NCBI RefSeq assembly: GCF_019578655.1
Contig: NC_063258.1
Span: 14,202,802 to 14,266,801, forward strand
Direction: 5' to 3'
Length of the DNA stretch: 64,000 bases
DNA from: Ricinus communis
Lineage: Eukaryota > Streptophyta > Magnoliopsida > Malpighiales > Euphorbiaceae
Positions 37,291-50,149 of the stretch are shown here, one piece after another (positions within the stretch are counted from its first letter, which is position 1; each line of letters starts with the position of its first letter). The translations under genes were made by a program, and so were the position numbers. Under the pieces are notes generated by a model. The model was not told the DNA's origin. It searched no databases and saw nothing but the letters and a program-made list of their open reading frames with translations.

Positions 37291-37745
37291 AAGGGAAATG
37301 GAATATATTGTGGGTGATAAAGTTTTCTTGCGGGTATCACCATGGAAAGGAATATTAAGGTTTGGTAAACAAGGGAAATTGAGTCCAGGGTATGTAGGAC
37401 CTTATGAAATTATTGAAAGAGTTGGACCATTGGCTTATAGGTTAGCATTACCTACGAGTTGTCTTCTATTCATGATGTTTTCACGTTTCTATGTTGAGGC
37501 GATATAGATCGGATCCTAGTCATATCATTCCAGAGCCGGAGATAGAAATCACGGAAAAGTTGACATATGTGGAAGAACCGATAGAAATTCTTGATCGAAG
37601 GGTTAAGAAATTGAGAAATAAAGACATTCCTATGGTCAAAATTAAGTGGAGTCATCATTCACCAAGAGAAGCAACTTGGGAAGTAGAAGAGCATATGAGA
37701 CGAAGTATCCGCATCTATTCCATTGTAATGTTGGTGAGTTGTTAA
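37291..37745 (+). pseudogene. Integrase C-terminus and chromodomain, broken
   Basis: 37298-37507 encodes GDKVFLRVSPWKGILRFGKQ and LSPGYVGPYEIIERVGPLAY, the GPY/F module of Ty3-type integrases. After a frameshift, 37491-37745 encodes YRSDPSHIIPEPE, VEEPIEILDRRVKKLRNKDI and VKIKWSHHSPREATWEVEEH. The last matches the chromodomain of chromoviruses (aromatic W...ATWE), thought to guide insertion to heterochromatin by reading histone marks. The final residues split into another frame near 37690 (KYPHLF). That is consistent with an insertion in a satellite array, though a single case proves nothing. Confidence 0.9.
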
Positions 37746-37765
37746 AATTTCGGACGAAATTTCTT

Positions 37766-37778
37766 AAGGAAGGGAGAG
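37766..37778 (+). other. Polypurine tract of the Tekay-like element
   Basis: AAGGAAGGGAGAG directly before the 3' LTR. The LTR start itself reads TTATACTTGCATT here but TGTAACGCCTGCATT at 30696, so the first dozen bases differ between the two LTRs. Confidence 0.8.
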
Positions 37779-40085
37779 TTATACTTGCATTTTCTCATCA
37801 TCCATGTTATGTGCATTTACATTTAATCATTGGGCATATGATGGTATATCAATGATATTTTTATTTTATGAGAACATATATATATTAATTATAAGTAGAG
37901 AATAAGAAGCATGATATTAGATTATTAATTTAGATAAGTTGATTAAGTACTTGGGTTATGTGTATTAAGCCTTAAGACTTAATTGAACCAATAGTTGAAG
38001 GTTGGGTAAATAGATTGGACTTAAAAGATACAATTAAAAGTTAGTACCTATATATGGTTAGTAAGAATTAATTTAGGGTGATAAAAATAGTTTAGTAGGT
38101 GGTGGCATTAAGAGAGGAATATTGGAAATTGGAACCATGAGTAAGCTCATTTTACCTCTTCATTTCTCTAAAATTCGTACATGGCCAAAAACACAAAATT
38201 TGGAATAAGAGAGAGGAGTGGAATACCTAGAAAACTTAAGATTAAGATAGGATTTTGCCAACTATTGAAGGAGCCAAGCTAAAGCTAAAGGATTTAAGCA
38301 TATTAGCAACCCAAAAGCTGAAATTGGTAAGTTGTTACTTGAGTGTTATAAATTCGTCATTAGGGTTCTTGATTACAAATTGGAAAACTTCATTTGATGG
38401 TCTCATTGATTAATTAAAGGTCTGATTATCATGAATTAGTAGAGTATTGAATGATTGCATAAAGATTAAGCTTGATTTAAGTTTAAGTATGTTAAGATAG
38501 AAAACTGTCAAAATTCCAGCAACCTTGATGTTCTGTATTTTAGGCATAACATGGGTTATATAAGTCCAAATTAAGCTTAATTGGTGTCTATGGAAAGTTT
38601 AGAGAGTCCTCTATAACTTTGTAGTTTTGTGATTTTGCTATTTTTGCCGTTTTGGTTGCTTAAATTGAGCAAATAGATTGCTGCTCGGGTACAACTAGCT
38701 GTATGACCCTTGCTCAGTAATTTGAAAATAATTAAATCTATAGAAGTCGGAATTGAGTAATTCTTCTTGGAGATGAAACTAGACGCATAAATGGATATGT
38801 CAATTTAATATGAGATTTTTGTATTAAGCCAATTTTGCCCAGCAATAAATATACCTTGGTACTAAATTCTGTCTAGAAAACAGAAATGTTGGAGATTAGT
38901 TTTATGCAATTTATTGATGTTAATTTGAGTTAGATTGGTATTTAACTAGATGGGAAATGTTTATAGGATATTAAAACAGTAATTGAGAGTCTTAGAGGAA
39001 GAGTTAGACCTATGAATTAGAGAGGGGATGATCTTGTAATGCATTAGAACTCGCATTTACATGAATATTTGTAATATGCATGAAATGTGAATTGATGAAT
39101 GTGTTGACAGTACTCAAAGGCACGGAAAGGAAGTTGTGGAGAAAGGAGGTTCTTATATGCTAAAGGAATAAGTATATTTTGAGTAAGTAAATAGTTAATA
39201 TTTGCTATGTTCATATATTTAATCAAATGTTCATGAAATGGTTGCGTTTGCTTAATATTGTTTATGTTTGAATGACTGAGATGGAAATGATTGGTGTGGA
39301 GTGGAACAATTGTTATTGCTGAAATATGATATAAGTGAAATGATTGAATTGTGATGTTAAGTGCATATGTGCATGTGAATGGTGGATTCCCCTATGAAAA
39401 AAAGATATATATATATAAAGCCTTGGGAGGCTAAAGCCTAGAGAGGCTATAAAAGTGTATAATGTGAGATGAGGCGAGGCGACTTACGTGTGTGATATGT
39501 GAGGATGAGGCGGAGCAGCACATTAAAGGGGATCCACAAGCCGTGAGAACTAACCATAATTGTTGAATTGTATTTCTTCTATGATGGTTGTAATGAATTG
39601 AGTAGAATGGTATGACTTTATACCTAAACTATGAATATCATGGAAAGTTATGTGATTGGGTGGAAATTGTATTAAGTGTATGTGATATAGATTATGTTGA
39701 TTATTTATTCCACTGAGCTGGAGGCTCACCCTCTCAAAATTTTTCTTTTCAGGTTTGTAAATAGTAGTGCATCCGTTGGTTGTATGCGAAGTCTAGCTTT
39801 TAGCAGTTCAGTCAAGTTGGGCCAGTTTTGTGAAGTCTCCTCCTGATGCATTTTTGTATGCAGTTATGTGATATATATGGAAGTATGCCTTATAAGGCAT
39901 AAGAAGATGTTTGTAATACTTGTTAAATGATGTTTAAGTATAATCATATGTTTATATTTTAATAACCTTGTGTCTGGATTCTTAACAACCTACATATTGA
40001 CCTATCTACCTGTAGTATATATTCTACGACGCTTGTATGCTTCCTGGCTAATGTTTATTGGTTAGTATGTGATGGGGGTGTTACA
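37779..40085 (+). repeat. 3' LTR of the Tekay-like element
   Basis: About 2307 bp, ending GGGGGTGTTACA before AATCC. It is near-identical to 30696-32996. The sequence from about 39110 onward shows the small differences: GGCACGG for GGCACCGG, CCTG for CCG at several sites, and TATATATGG for TATATGG. TATAAAAG recurs at 39448-39455. Confidence 0.93.
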
Positions 40086-40090
40086 AATCC
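40086..40090 (+). other. Target site duplication, right copy
   Basis: AATCC after the 3' LTR, matching 30691-30695. Confidence 0.92.
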
Positions 40091-40584
40091 ATTTAAGGGG
40101 TTTTTCTCTCATACTCACAAATATACCAAAATAACGGAGTTATTTTCTCAGATTCATAAATATACAAGTTTTACGGAGTTATTTTCTTATATTAAGAAAT
40201 ATACCACTATTACGGGGTCATTTTCTCATATTAAATTATTAGCACTATTCCGGGATTCATTTCTCAAATTTATAAATATACACGTATTACGGGGTTATTT
40301 TCTCATATTATAAAATTAACCTATTTAAAGGGTTGTTTTCTCATACTCATAGATATACCAAAATTACAGGGTTATTTTCTTCGATTGATAAATATCCTTG
40401 TATTACGGGGTTGTTTTCCCATATTAAAAAATCACCCCTTCTACAAGGTTGTTTTCAAAAACTCACAATTACACTATTTCTACAAGATTGTTTTCTGAGA
40501 TTCATAAATATACATGTTTTACGGGGTTATTTTCTCATATTAATAAATATACCACTTTTACGAGATCATTTTCTCATATTAAAT

Positions 40585-43500
40585 TATTAGCACTATGATG
40601 GGGTTTTTTTCTTAAATTCATAAATATATACGTTTTACGAAGTTATTTTCTTATATTGATAAAAGTATCCCTTTTACAGGGGTTGTTTTCTCATATTATA
40701 AAATTAACCCATTTAAGGGGTTGTTTTCTCATACTCACAAATATACTAAAATTACGGGGTTCTTTCTCCGATTGATAAATATTCCCGTATTACGGGGTTG
40801 TTTTCTAATATTTATAAATATACGCCTCTTACGAGATTGTATTTTCATATTATAAAATTTACCCCTTCTACGAGACTATTTTCTCATACTCACAATTACA
40901 CTACTTTTACAGGGTTGTTTTCTCATATTCATAAATATACACGTTTTACGGAGTTATTATATTATATTGAGAAATATACCACTTTTACGGAGTCGTTTTC
41001 TCATATTAAATTATTAGCACTATTCTGGTGTTGATTTCTCAAATTTATAAATATACATGTTTTACGGGGTTATTTTCTTATATGGACAAATATATCCCTT
41101 TTATGGGGTTGTTTTCTAATATTATAAAATTAATCCATTTATGGGGTTGTTTTCTCACACTCACAAATATGACATAATTACGGGATTATTTCCTCAGATT
41201 CATAAATATCCTCGTATTATGGGGTTGTTTTCACATATTAAAAGATTTACTCCTCTGAGGTTGGTTTCTTATATTAAAAATTTGCCCCTTCTAAAATTTG
41301 TTTTCTTAGACTCGCAATTATACTACATTCTGAGGGTTGTTTTCTCAAATTCATAAATATACATATTTTACGGGGTGATTTTCCTATATTGATAAATCTA
41401 CCATTTTTATGGGGTCGTTTTCTCATATTAAATTATTAGCACGATTTTGGGGTTGTTTTCTCAAATTCACAAATATATACGTTTTACGGAGTTATCTACA
41501 TTTACAAATATACCCCTTTTACGGGGTTGTTTTCTCATATTATAAAATTAACCCATTTAAATGGTTCTTTTCTCACACTCACAAATATACCAAAATTACG
41601 GAGTTATTTTCTCTGATTAATAAATATCCCTGCATTACAATGTTGTTTTCTCATATTAAAAAATTGACCCCATCTACGAGGCTATTTTCTCAGACTCGCA
41701 ATTACACTACTTTTACGAGGTTGTTTTCTGAGATTCATAAATATACACGCTTTACAGAGCTATTCTCTTATATTGAGAAATATACTTTTACGGGATTGTT
41801 TTCTCATATTAAAAATTATTAGCATTATTTTGGGGTTGATTTCTCAAATTTATAAATATACACGTTTTATGGGGTTACTTTCTTATATGGACAAATATAC
41901 CCCTTTTACGGGGTTATAAATATACCCTCTACGGGGTTATTTTCTCAAATTAAAAATTTACCCTTTCAGTGTTTTCTCAAACTTGCAATTATACTACTTT
42001 TACAGGGTTGTTTTCTCCGATTGATATACCCATTTTACGGGGTTATTTTCTTATATTGAAAAATATACCACTTTTACAGTCGTTTTCTCATATTAAATTG
42101 TTAGCACTATTCTGGTGTTGATTTCTCAAATTTATAAATATACATGTTTTACGGGGTTATTCTCTTATAATGACAAATATAACCCTTTTATGGTGTTGTT
42201 TTCTTATATTATAAAATTAACCCATTTATGGGGTTGTTTTCTCATACTCACAAATATACCATAATTACAGGGTTATTTCCTGAGATTCATAAATATCCCT
42301 GTATTACGGGGTTGTTTTCACATATTAAAAGATTTACCCCTTCTACGAGGTTGTTTCCTCATATTAGAAAATTTACCCGTTTTACGAGGCTGTTTTCTTA
42401 TACTCGCAATTACACTACATTTACGGGGTTGTTTTCTCAAATTCATAAATATACATGCTTTACGGGATTATTTTCTTACATTGATAAATATACCACTTTT
42501 ACGAGGTCGTTTTCTCATATTAAATTATTAGCCCTATTATGAGCTTATTTTCTTAAATTCATAAATATAAACATTTTACGGAGTTATCTTATATGTATAA
42601 ATATACCCCTTTTACGGGGTTGTTTTCTCATATTATAAAATTAACCCATTTAAAGGGTTCTTTTCTCATACTCACAAACATACCAAAATTACAGGGTTAT
42701 TTTCTCCGATTGATAAATATACCTGTATTACGATGTTGTTTTCGCATATTAAAAACTTTACCCCTTCTACGAGGCTATTTTCTCAGACTCACAATTACAC
42801 TACTTTTTTGTGGTTGTTTTCTGAGATTCATAAATATACACGCTTTACGGAGCTATTTTCTTATATTGAGAAATATACTTTTACGGGGTTGTTTTCTCAT
42901 ATTAAATTATTAGCACTATTCTATGGTTGATTTCTCGAATTTATAAATATACACGTGTTATAGGGTTACTTTCTAATATGGATAAATATACCCCTTTACG
43001 GGGTTGTTTTCTCATATTATAAAATTAACCCATCTAAGGGGTTGTTCTCTCATACTCATAAATATTCTAAAATCACGGGGTTATTTTCTCTGATTGATAA
43101 ATATCCCCGTATTACGGAGTTGTTTTATAATATTTATAAAAATACCCCTCTTACGAGGTCGTTTTCTCATATTAAATTATTAGCACTATTCTAGGGTTGA
43201 TTTCTCAAATTCTTAAATATACACATTTCAGGGTTATTTTCTCATATTATAAAATTAACCCTTTTATGGGGTTGTTTTCTCATATTATAAAATTAACCCT
43301 TTTAAGGGTTGTTTTCTCATACTCATAAATATAACAAAATTACGGGTTTATTTCCGAGGTTATAAATATCTCCGTATTACGGGGTTGTTTTCACATATTA
43401 AAAATTTACCCCTTTTAAGAGGTTGTTTTCTCGGACTGCAATTACACTACTTTTATGGAGTTGTTTTCTCATATTCATAAATATACACGTTTTATGAGGT

Positions 43501-44099
43501 TATTTTCTTATATTGAGAAATATACCACTTTTACTCGGTCGTTTTCTAATATTAAATTATTAGCACTATTCTGGGGTTGTTTTGTCAATTTCATAAATAT
43601 ACATCTTTTATGGGGTCATTTTCTTATATCGATAAATATACCCCTTTTACGGGGTTGTTTTCTCACATTATAAAATTAATCCATTTAATGGATTGCTTTC
43701 TCATACTCACAAATATACCAAAGTTACAGGGTTATTTTCTCTGATGGATAAATTTCCCGTATTACGGGGTTGTTTTCTTATATTAAAAAATTTACCCCTT
43801 CTACGAGCCCGTTTTCTCGGACTCGCAATTACACTACTTTTACAGGGTTGTTTTGCATATTATAAAATTAACTCATTTAAGGGGTTATTTTATCCGATTG
43901 CTAAATATCACCGTATTACGGGGTTCTTTTTCTCATATTAAAAAATATATCGTTCTACAAGCCTATTTTCTTAGACTCGCAATGACACTACTTTTACGAG
44001 GTTGTTTTCTCAAATTCATAAATATACAAGTTTTACGGGCTTATTTTCTTATATTGATAAATATACCACTTTTACAAGATCGTTTTCTCATATTAAATT
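40585..44099 (+). repeat. 3.5-kb satellite segment, tandem copy 1
   Basis: Near-identical to 44100-47639 in order and private variants (for example GCCTCTTACGAGATTGTA at 40825 and 44336, and GGAGTTATCTACATTTAC at 41486 and 45001). The offset rises from 3513 to 3536 because this copy lacks short pieces near 41930-42110 and 43200-43440. Breakpoints cannot be placed exactly, because both ends lie in ordinary HOR sequence. Confidence 0.88.
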
Positions 44100-47000
44100 A
44101 TTAGCAATATGATGGGTTTTTTTCTTAAATTCATAAATATATACATTTTACGGAGTTATTTTCTTATATTGACAAAAGTACCCCTTTTACGGGGGTTGTT
44201 TTCTCATATTATAAAATTAACCCATTTAAGGGGTTGTTTTCTCATACTCACAAATATACTAAAATTACGGGGTTCTTTCTCCGATTGATAAATATTCCCG
44301 TATTACGGGGTTGTTTTCTAATATTTATAAATATACGCCTCTTACGAGATTGTATTTTCATATTATAAAATTTACCCCTTCTACGAGACTATTTTCTCAT
44401 ACTCACAATTACACTACTTTTACAGGGTTGTTTTCTCATATTCATAAATATACACGTTTTACGGAGTTATTATATTATATTGAGAAATATACCACTTTTA
44501 CGGAGTCGTTTTCTCATATTAAATTATTAGCACTATTCTGGTGTTGATTTCTCAAATTTATAAATATACATGTTTTACGGGGTTATTTTCTTATATGGAC
44601 AAATATATCCCTTTTATGGGGTTGTTTTCTAATATTATAAAATTAATCCATTTATGGGGTTGTTTTCTCACACTCACAAATATGACATAATTACGGGATT
44701 ATTTCCTCAGATTCATAAATATCCTCGTATTATGGGGTTGTTTTCACATATTAAAAGATTTACTCCTACGAGGTTGGTTTCTTATATTAAAAAATTTGCC
44801 CCTTCTACGAGGCTGTTTTCTTAGACTCGCAATTATACTACATTTACAGGGTTGTTTTCTCAAATTCATAAATATACATATTTTACGGGGTGATTTTCCT
44901 ATATTGATAAATCTACCATTTTTATGGGGTCGTTTTCTCATATTAAATTATTAGCACGATTTTGGGGTTGTTTTCTCAAATTCACAAATATATACGTTTT
45001 ACGGAGTTATCTACATTTACAAATATACCCCTTTTACGGGGTTGTTTTCTCATATTATAAAATTAACCCATTTAAATGGTTCTTTTCTCACACTCACAAA
45101 TATACCAAAATTACGGAGTTATTTTCTCTGATTAATAAATATCCCTGCATTACAATGTTGTTTTCTCATATTAAAAAATTGACCCCATCTACGAGGCTAT
45201 TTTCTCAGACTCGCAATTACACTACTTTTACGAGGTTGTTTTCTGAGATTCATAAATATACACGCTTTACAGAGCTATTCTCTTATATTGAGAAATATAC
45301 TTTTACGGGATTGTTTTCTCATATTAAAAATTATTAGCATTATTTTGGGGTTGATTTCTCAAATTTATAAATATACACGTTTTATGGGGTTACTTTCTTA
45401 TATGGACAAATATACCCCTTTTACGGGGTTATAAATATACCCCTCTTACGGGGTTATTTTCTCAAATTAAAAAATTTACCCTTTCTACGAGGCTGTTTTC
45501 TCAAACTTGCAATTATACTACTTTTACAGGGTTGTTTTCTCCGATTCAGAAATATACCCATTTTACGGGGTTATTTTCTTATATTGAAAAATATACCACT
45601 TTTACGGAGTCGTTTTCTCATATTAAATTGTTAGCACTATTCTGGTGTTGATTTCTCAAATTTATAAATATACATGTTTTACGGGGTTATTCTCTTATAA
45701 TGACAAATATAACCCTTTTATGGTGTTGTTTTCTTATATTATAAAATTAACCCATTTATGGGGTTGTTTTCTCATACTCACAAATATACCATAATTACAG
45801 GGTTATTTCCTGAGATTCATAAATATCCCTGTATTACGGGGTTGTTTTCACATATTAAAAGATTTACCCCTTCTACGAGGTTGTTTCCTCATATTAAAAA
45901 ATTTACCCGTTCTACGAGGCTGTTTTCTTATACTCGCAATTACACTACATTTACGGGGTTGTTTTCTCAAATTCATAAATATACATGCTTTACGGGATTA
46001 TTTTCTTACATTGATAAATATACCACTTTTACGAGGTCGTTTTCTCATATTAAATTATTAGCACTATTATGAGCTTTTTTCTTAAATTCATAAATATAAA
46101 CGTTTTACGGAGTTATCTTATATTTACAAATATACCCCTTTTACGGGGTTGTTTTCTCATATTATAAAATTAACCCATTTAAGGGGTTCTTTTCTCATAC
46201 TCACAAATATACCAAAATTACAGGGTTATTTTCTCCGATTGATAAATATACCCGTATTACGACGTTGTTTTCGCATATTAAAAACTTTACCCCTTCTACG
46301 AGGCTATTTTCTCAGACTCACAATTACACTACTTTTACGGGGTTGTTTTCTGAGATTCATAAATATACACGCTTTACGGAGCTATTTTCTTATATTGAGA
46401 AATATACTTTTACGGGGTTGTTTTCTCATATTAAATTATTAGCACTATTCTAGGGTTGATTTCTCGAATTTATAAATATACACGTTTTATAGGGTTACTT
46501 TCTAATATGGATAAATATACCCCTTTTACGGGGTTGTTTTCTCATATTATAAAATTAACCCATCTAAGGGGTTGCTCTCTCATACTCACAAATATTCTAA
46601 AATCACGGGGTTATTTTCTCTGATTGATAAATATCTCCGTATTACGGGGTTATTTTATAATATTTATAAAAATACCCCTCTTACGAGGTCGTTTTCTCAT
46701 ATTAAATTATTAGCACTATTCTAGGGTTGATTTCTCAAATTCTTAAATATACACATTTTACCGGGTTATTTTCTCATATTATAAAATTAACCCTTTTATG
46801 GGGTTGTTTTCTCATATTATAAAATTAACCCTTTTAAGGGGTTGTTTTCTCATACTCATAAATATAACAAAATTACGGGTTTATTTCCTGAGGTTATAAA
46901 TATCTCCGTATTACGGGGTTGTTTTCACATATTAAAAAATTTACCCCTTTTAAGAGGTTGTTTTCTCAGACTCGCAATTACACTACTTTTATGGAGTTGT

Positions 47001-47639
47001 TTTCTCATATTCATAAATATACACGTTTTATGAGGTTATTTTCTTATATTGAGAAATATACCACTTTTACTCGGTCGTTTTCTAATATTAAATTATTAGC
47101 ACTATTCTGGGGTTGTTTTGTCAATTTCATAAATATACATCTTTTATGGGGTCATTTTCTTATATCGATAAATATACCCCTTTTACGGGGTTGTTTTCTC
47201 ACATTATAAAATTAATCCATTTAATGGATTGCTTTCTCATACTCACAAATATACCAAAGTTACAGGGTTATTTTCTCTGATGGATAAATTTCCCGTATTA
47301 CGGGGTTGTTTTCTTATATTAAAAAATTTACCCCTTCTACGAGCCTGTTTTCTCGGACTCGCAATTACACTACTTTTACAGGGTTGTTTTGCATATTATA
47401 AAATTAACTCATTTAAGGGGTTATTTTATCCGATTGCTAAATATCACCGTATTACGGGGTTCTTTTTCTCATATTAAAAAATATATCGTTCTACAAGCCT
47501 ATTTTCTTAGACTACTTAATGATATACTACTTTTACGAGGTTGTTTTCTCAAATTCATAAATATACAAGTTTTACGGGCTTATTTTCTTATATTGATAAA
47601 TATACCACTTTTACAAGATCGTTTTCTCATATTAAATTA
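44100..47639 (+). repeat. 3.5-kb satellite segment, tandem copy 2
   Basis: Second copy of the segment at 40585. It keeps full-length monomers where copy 1 has short gaps (for example CTTTCTACGAGGCTG at 45482 against CTTTCAGTG near 41962). The first ~150 bp of a third copy follow from 47640 (GCAATATGATGGGTTTTTTT) before the sequences diverge near 47790. Confidence 0.88.
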
Positions 47640-49768
47640 TTAGCAATATGATGGGTTTTTTTCTTAAATTCATAAATATATACATTTTACGGAGTTATTT
47701 TCTTATATTGACAAAAGTACCCCTTTTACGGGGGTTGTTTTCTCATATTATAAAATTAACCCATTTAAGGGGTTGTTTTCGCATACTCACAAATATACCA
47801 AAATTATGGGGTTATTTTCTCCGATTGATAAATATCCCCGTATTACGGGGTTGTTGTCTAATATTTATAAATATACCCCTCTTACGAGATTGTTTTCTCA
47901 TATTAAATAATTTACCCCTTCTACGAGGCTAATTTCTCATACTCGTAATTACACTACTTTTATGGGGTTATTTTCTCAGATTCATAAATATACATGTTTT
48001 ACGGAGTTATTTTCTTATATACCACTATTACGGGGTCGTTTTCTCATATTAAATTATTAGCACTATTATTAGGTTGTTTTCTCAAATTCATAAATATACA
48101 CGTTTTACCGGGTTATTTTCTTATGTTGACAAATATACCCATTTTACGGGGTTGTTTTCTCATATTATAAAATTAACCGATTTAAGGTGTTGTTTTCTCA
48201 TACTCACAAATATACCAAAATTACGGGGTTATTTTCTCCGATTGATAAATATCCCCGCATTACAGGGTTATTTTCTCATATTAAAAAATTTACCCGTTCT
48301 ATGAGCCTGTTCTTTCAGACTCGCATTTACAGTACTTTTACGGGGTTATTTTGTCATATTCATAAGTATACACTTTTTACGCCGTTATTTTCTGATATTA
48401 ATAAATATACAACTTTTAGGGAGTCGTTTTTCATATTAAATTATTAGCACAATTCGGGGTTGTTTTCTCAAATTCATAAATATACGCGTTTTATGAGGTT
48501 ATTTTCTTATATCGACAAATATACCCCTTTTACGGGGTTGTTTTCTCATATAACAAAATTAACCTATTGAAGGGGTTGTTTTCCCATACTCACAAATATA
48601 CCAAAATTACGGGGTTATTTTCTTCGATTGATAATAGTACGAGGCTATTTTCTAATATTTATAAATATACCCCTTTTACGGGGTTGTTTTCTCAGATTCA
48701 TAAATATTCACATTTTACGGAGTTATTTTATTATATTGATAAATATACGACTTTTATGGGATCATTTTCTCATACCAAATTATAAGTAATATTATGGTAT
48801 TGTTTTCTCGAATTTATAAATATACACATTTTACGAGGTTATTTTCTTATATTGACAAATATACCCCTTTTACGGGGTTGTTTTCTCATATTATAAAATT
48901 AACCTATTTAAGGAGTTATTTTCTCAAATAAATATACCAAAATTACGGAGTTATTTCCTCCGATTAATAAATATCCTGGTATTACGGGTTTGTTTTCTCA
49001 TGTTAAGAAATTTACCCCTTCTACAAGACTGTTTTCTCAGACTCGCAATTACACTACTTTTACGGGTTTGTTTTTTAGATTCATAAATATACACGTTTAA
49101 TGAGATTATTTTTTTATATTGATAAATATACCACTTTTACAGGGTCGTTTTCTCATATTCAATTATTAGCACTATTATGGGATTGTTTTCTCAAACTTAT
49201 AAATATACATGTTTTACGGAGTTATTTTCTTATATCGACAAATATACCCCTTTTCGGGGTTATTTTCTCATATTATAAAATTAACCCATTTAAAGGGTTG
49301 TTTTCTCATACTCACAAATATAACAAATTACGGGGTTATTTTCTCCGATTGATAAATATCCCCATACTACAGGGTTATTTTCTCATATTAAAAAATTTAC
49401 ACCTTCTAGGAGCCTATTTTCTCAGACTCACATTTACACTACTTTTACGGGGTTATTTTGTCATATTCATAAATATACATATTTTACGCGGTTATTTTCT
49501 TATATTGATAGATATACCACTTTTACGGGGTCATTTTCTCATATTAGATTATTAGCACTCTTACGATTGATAAATATACCGTCTTACGGGGTTGTTTTCT
49601 CATATTAAAAAATTTACCCCTTCTACGAGGTTGTTTTCTCAGTCTCGCATTACACTACTTTTACGGGCTTGTTTTTTCAGATTCATAAATATACACGTTT
49701 TACGGAGTTATTTTCTTATATTGATAAATATACCATTTTTACTCGATCATTTTCTCAAATTAAATTAT

Positions 49769-50136
49769 TAAAAGGGGTAGTTTTGTAAAAGGGGTAAAAT
49801 GTGTAAAAGGGGATAAACATGTAAAAGGGGCAGTTTTGTCAATATAAGAAAATAACTCTATAAAACGTGTATATTTATGAATTTGAGAAAAAACACCATA
49901 ATTGGGCTAATAATTTAGTATGAGAAAATGACCCCATAAAAGTGGTTTATTTATCAATATAAGAAAATAACCCCATAAAATATGTATATTTATGAATCTG
50001 CTAAAGCAATCCCGTAAAAGTAGTATAATTGCGAGTCTAAGAAAACAACCTCGTAGAAGAAGTACATTTTTAATATGAGAAATCAGCCTCGTAGATGGGG
50101 TAAATTTTTTAATATGTGAAAACAACACCGTAAAAC
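49769..50136 (-). repeat. Inverted satellite segment
   Basis: About 370 bp in which monomers read in reverse complement: GAAAATAACCCC, GTATATTTATGAATTTGAG, AATAATTTAGTATGAGAAAA, and GTAGTATAATTGCGAGTCTA. The left edge cuts a monomer after AAATTAAATTATTA; the right edge is ACAACACCGTAAAACGGGGTTATTTTC, where orientation flips back. Everything else in the array that I read runs in one direction. Confidence 0.93.
49771..49831 (-). repeat. ~18-bp mini-repeats at the inversion edge
   Basis: AAAAGGGG recurs four times at 17-19-bp spacing (AAAAGGGGTAGTTTTGT, AAAAGGGGTAAAATGTGT, AAAAGGGGATAAACATGT, AAAAGGGGCAGTTTTGT). This short local amplification sits only at the left end of the inverted segment. 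Confidence 0.85.
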
Positions 50137-50149
50137 GGGGTTATTTTCT

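Larger units (their letters stand above)
30696..40085 (+). mobile_element. Full-length Ty3/Gypsy chromovirus, Tekay/Del-like, with degraded coding frame
   Basis: A 9390-bp unit: 5' LTR 30696-32996, primer site, gag, protease, reverse transcriptase, RNase H, integrase, chromodomain, polypurine tract, 3' LTR 37779-40085, with AATCC target duplications. Domain order (RT-RH-INT-chromodomain), large LTRs and the C-terminal chromodomain fit the Tekay (Del) lineage of plant chromoviruses; the lineage name is inferred from these traits, not from a tree. The LTRs are almost identical, arguing for a recent insertion, yet pol carries at least ten frameshifts or stops. See the findings for this conflict. 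Confidence 0.93.
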
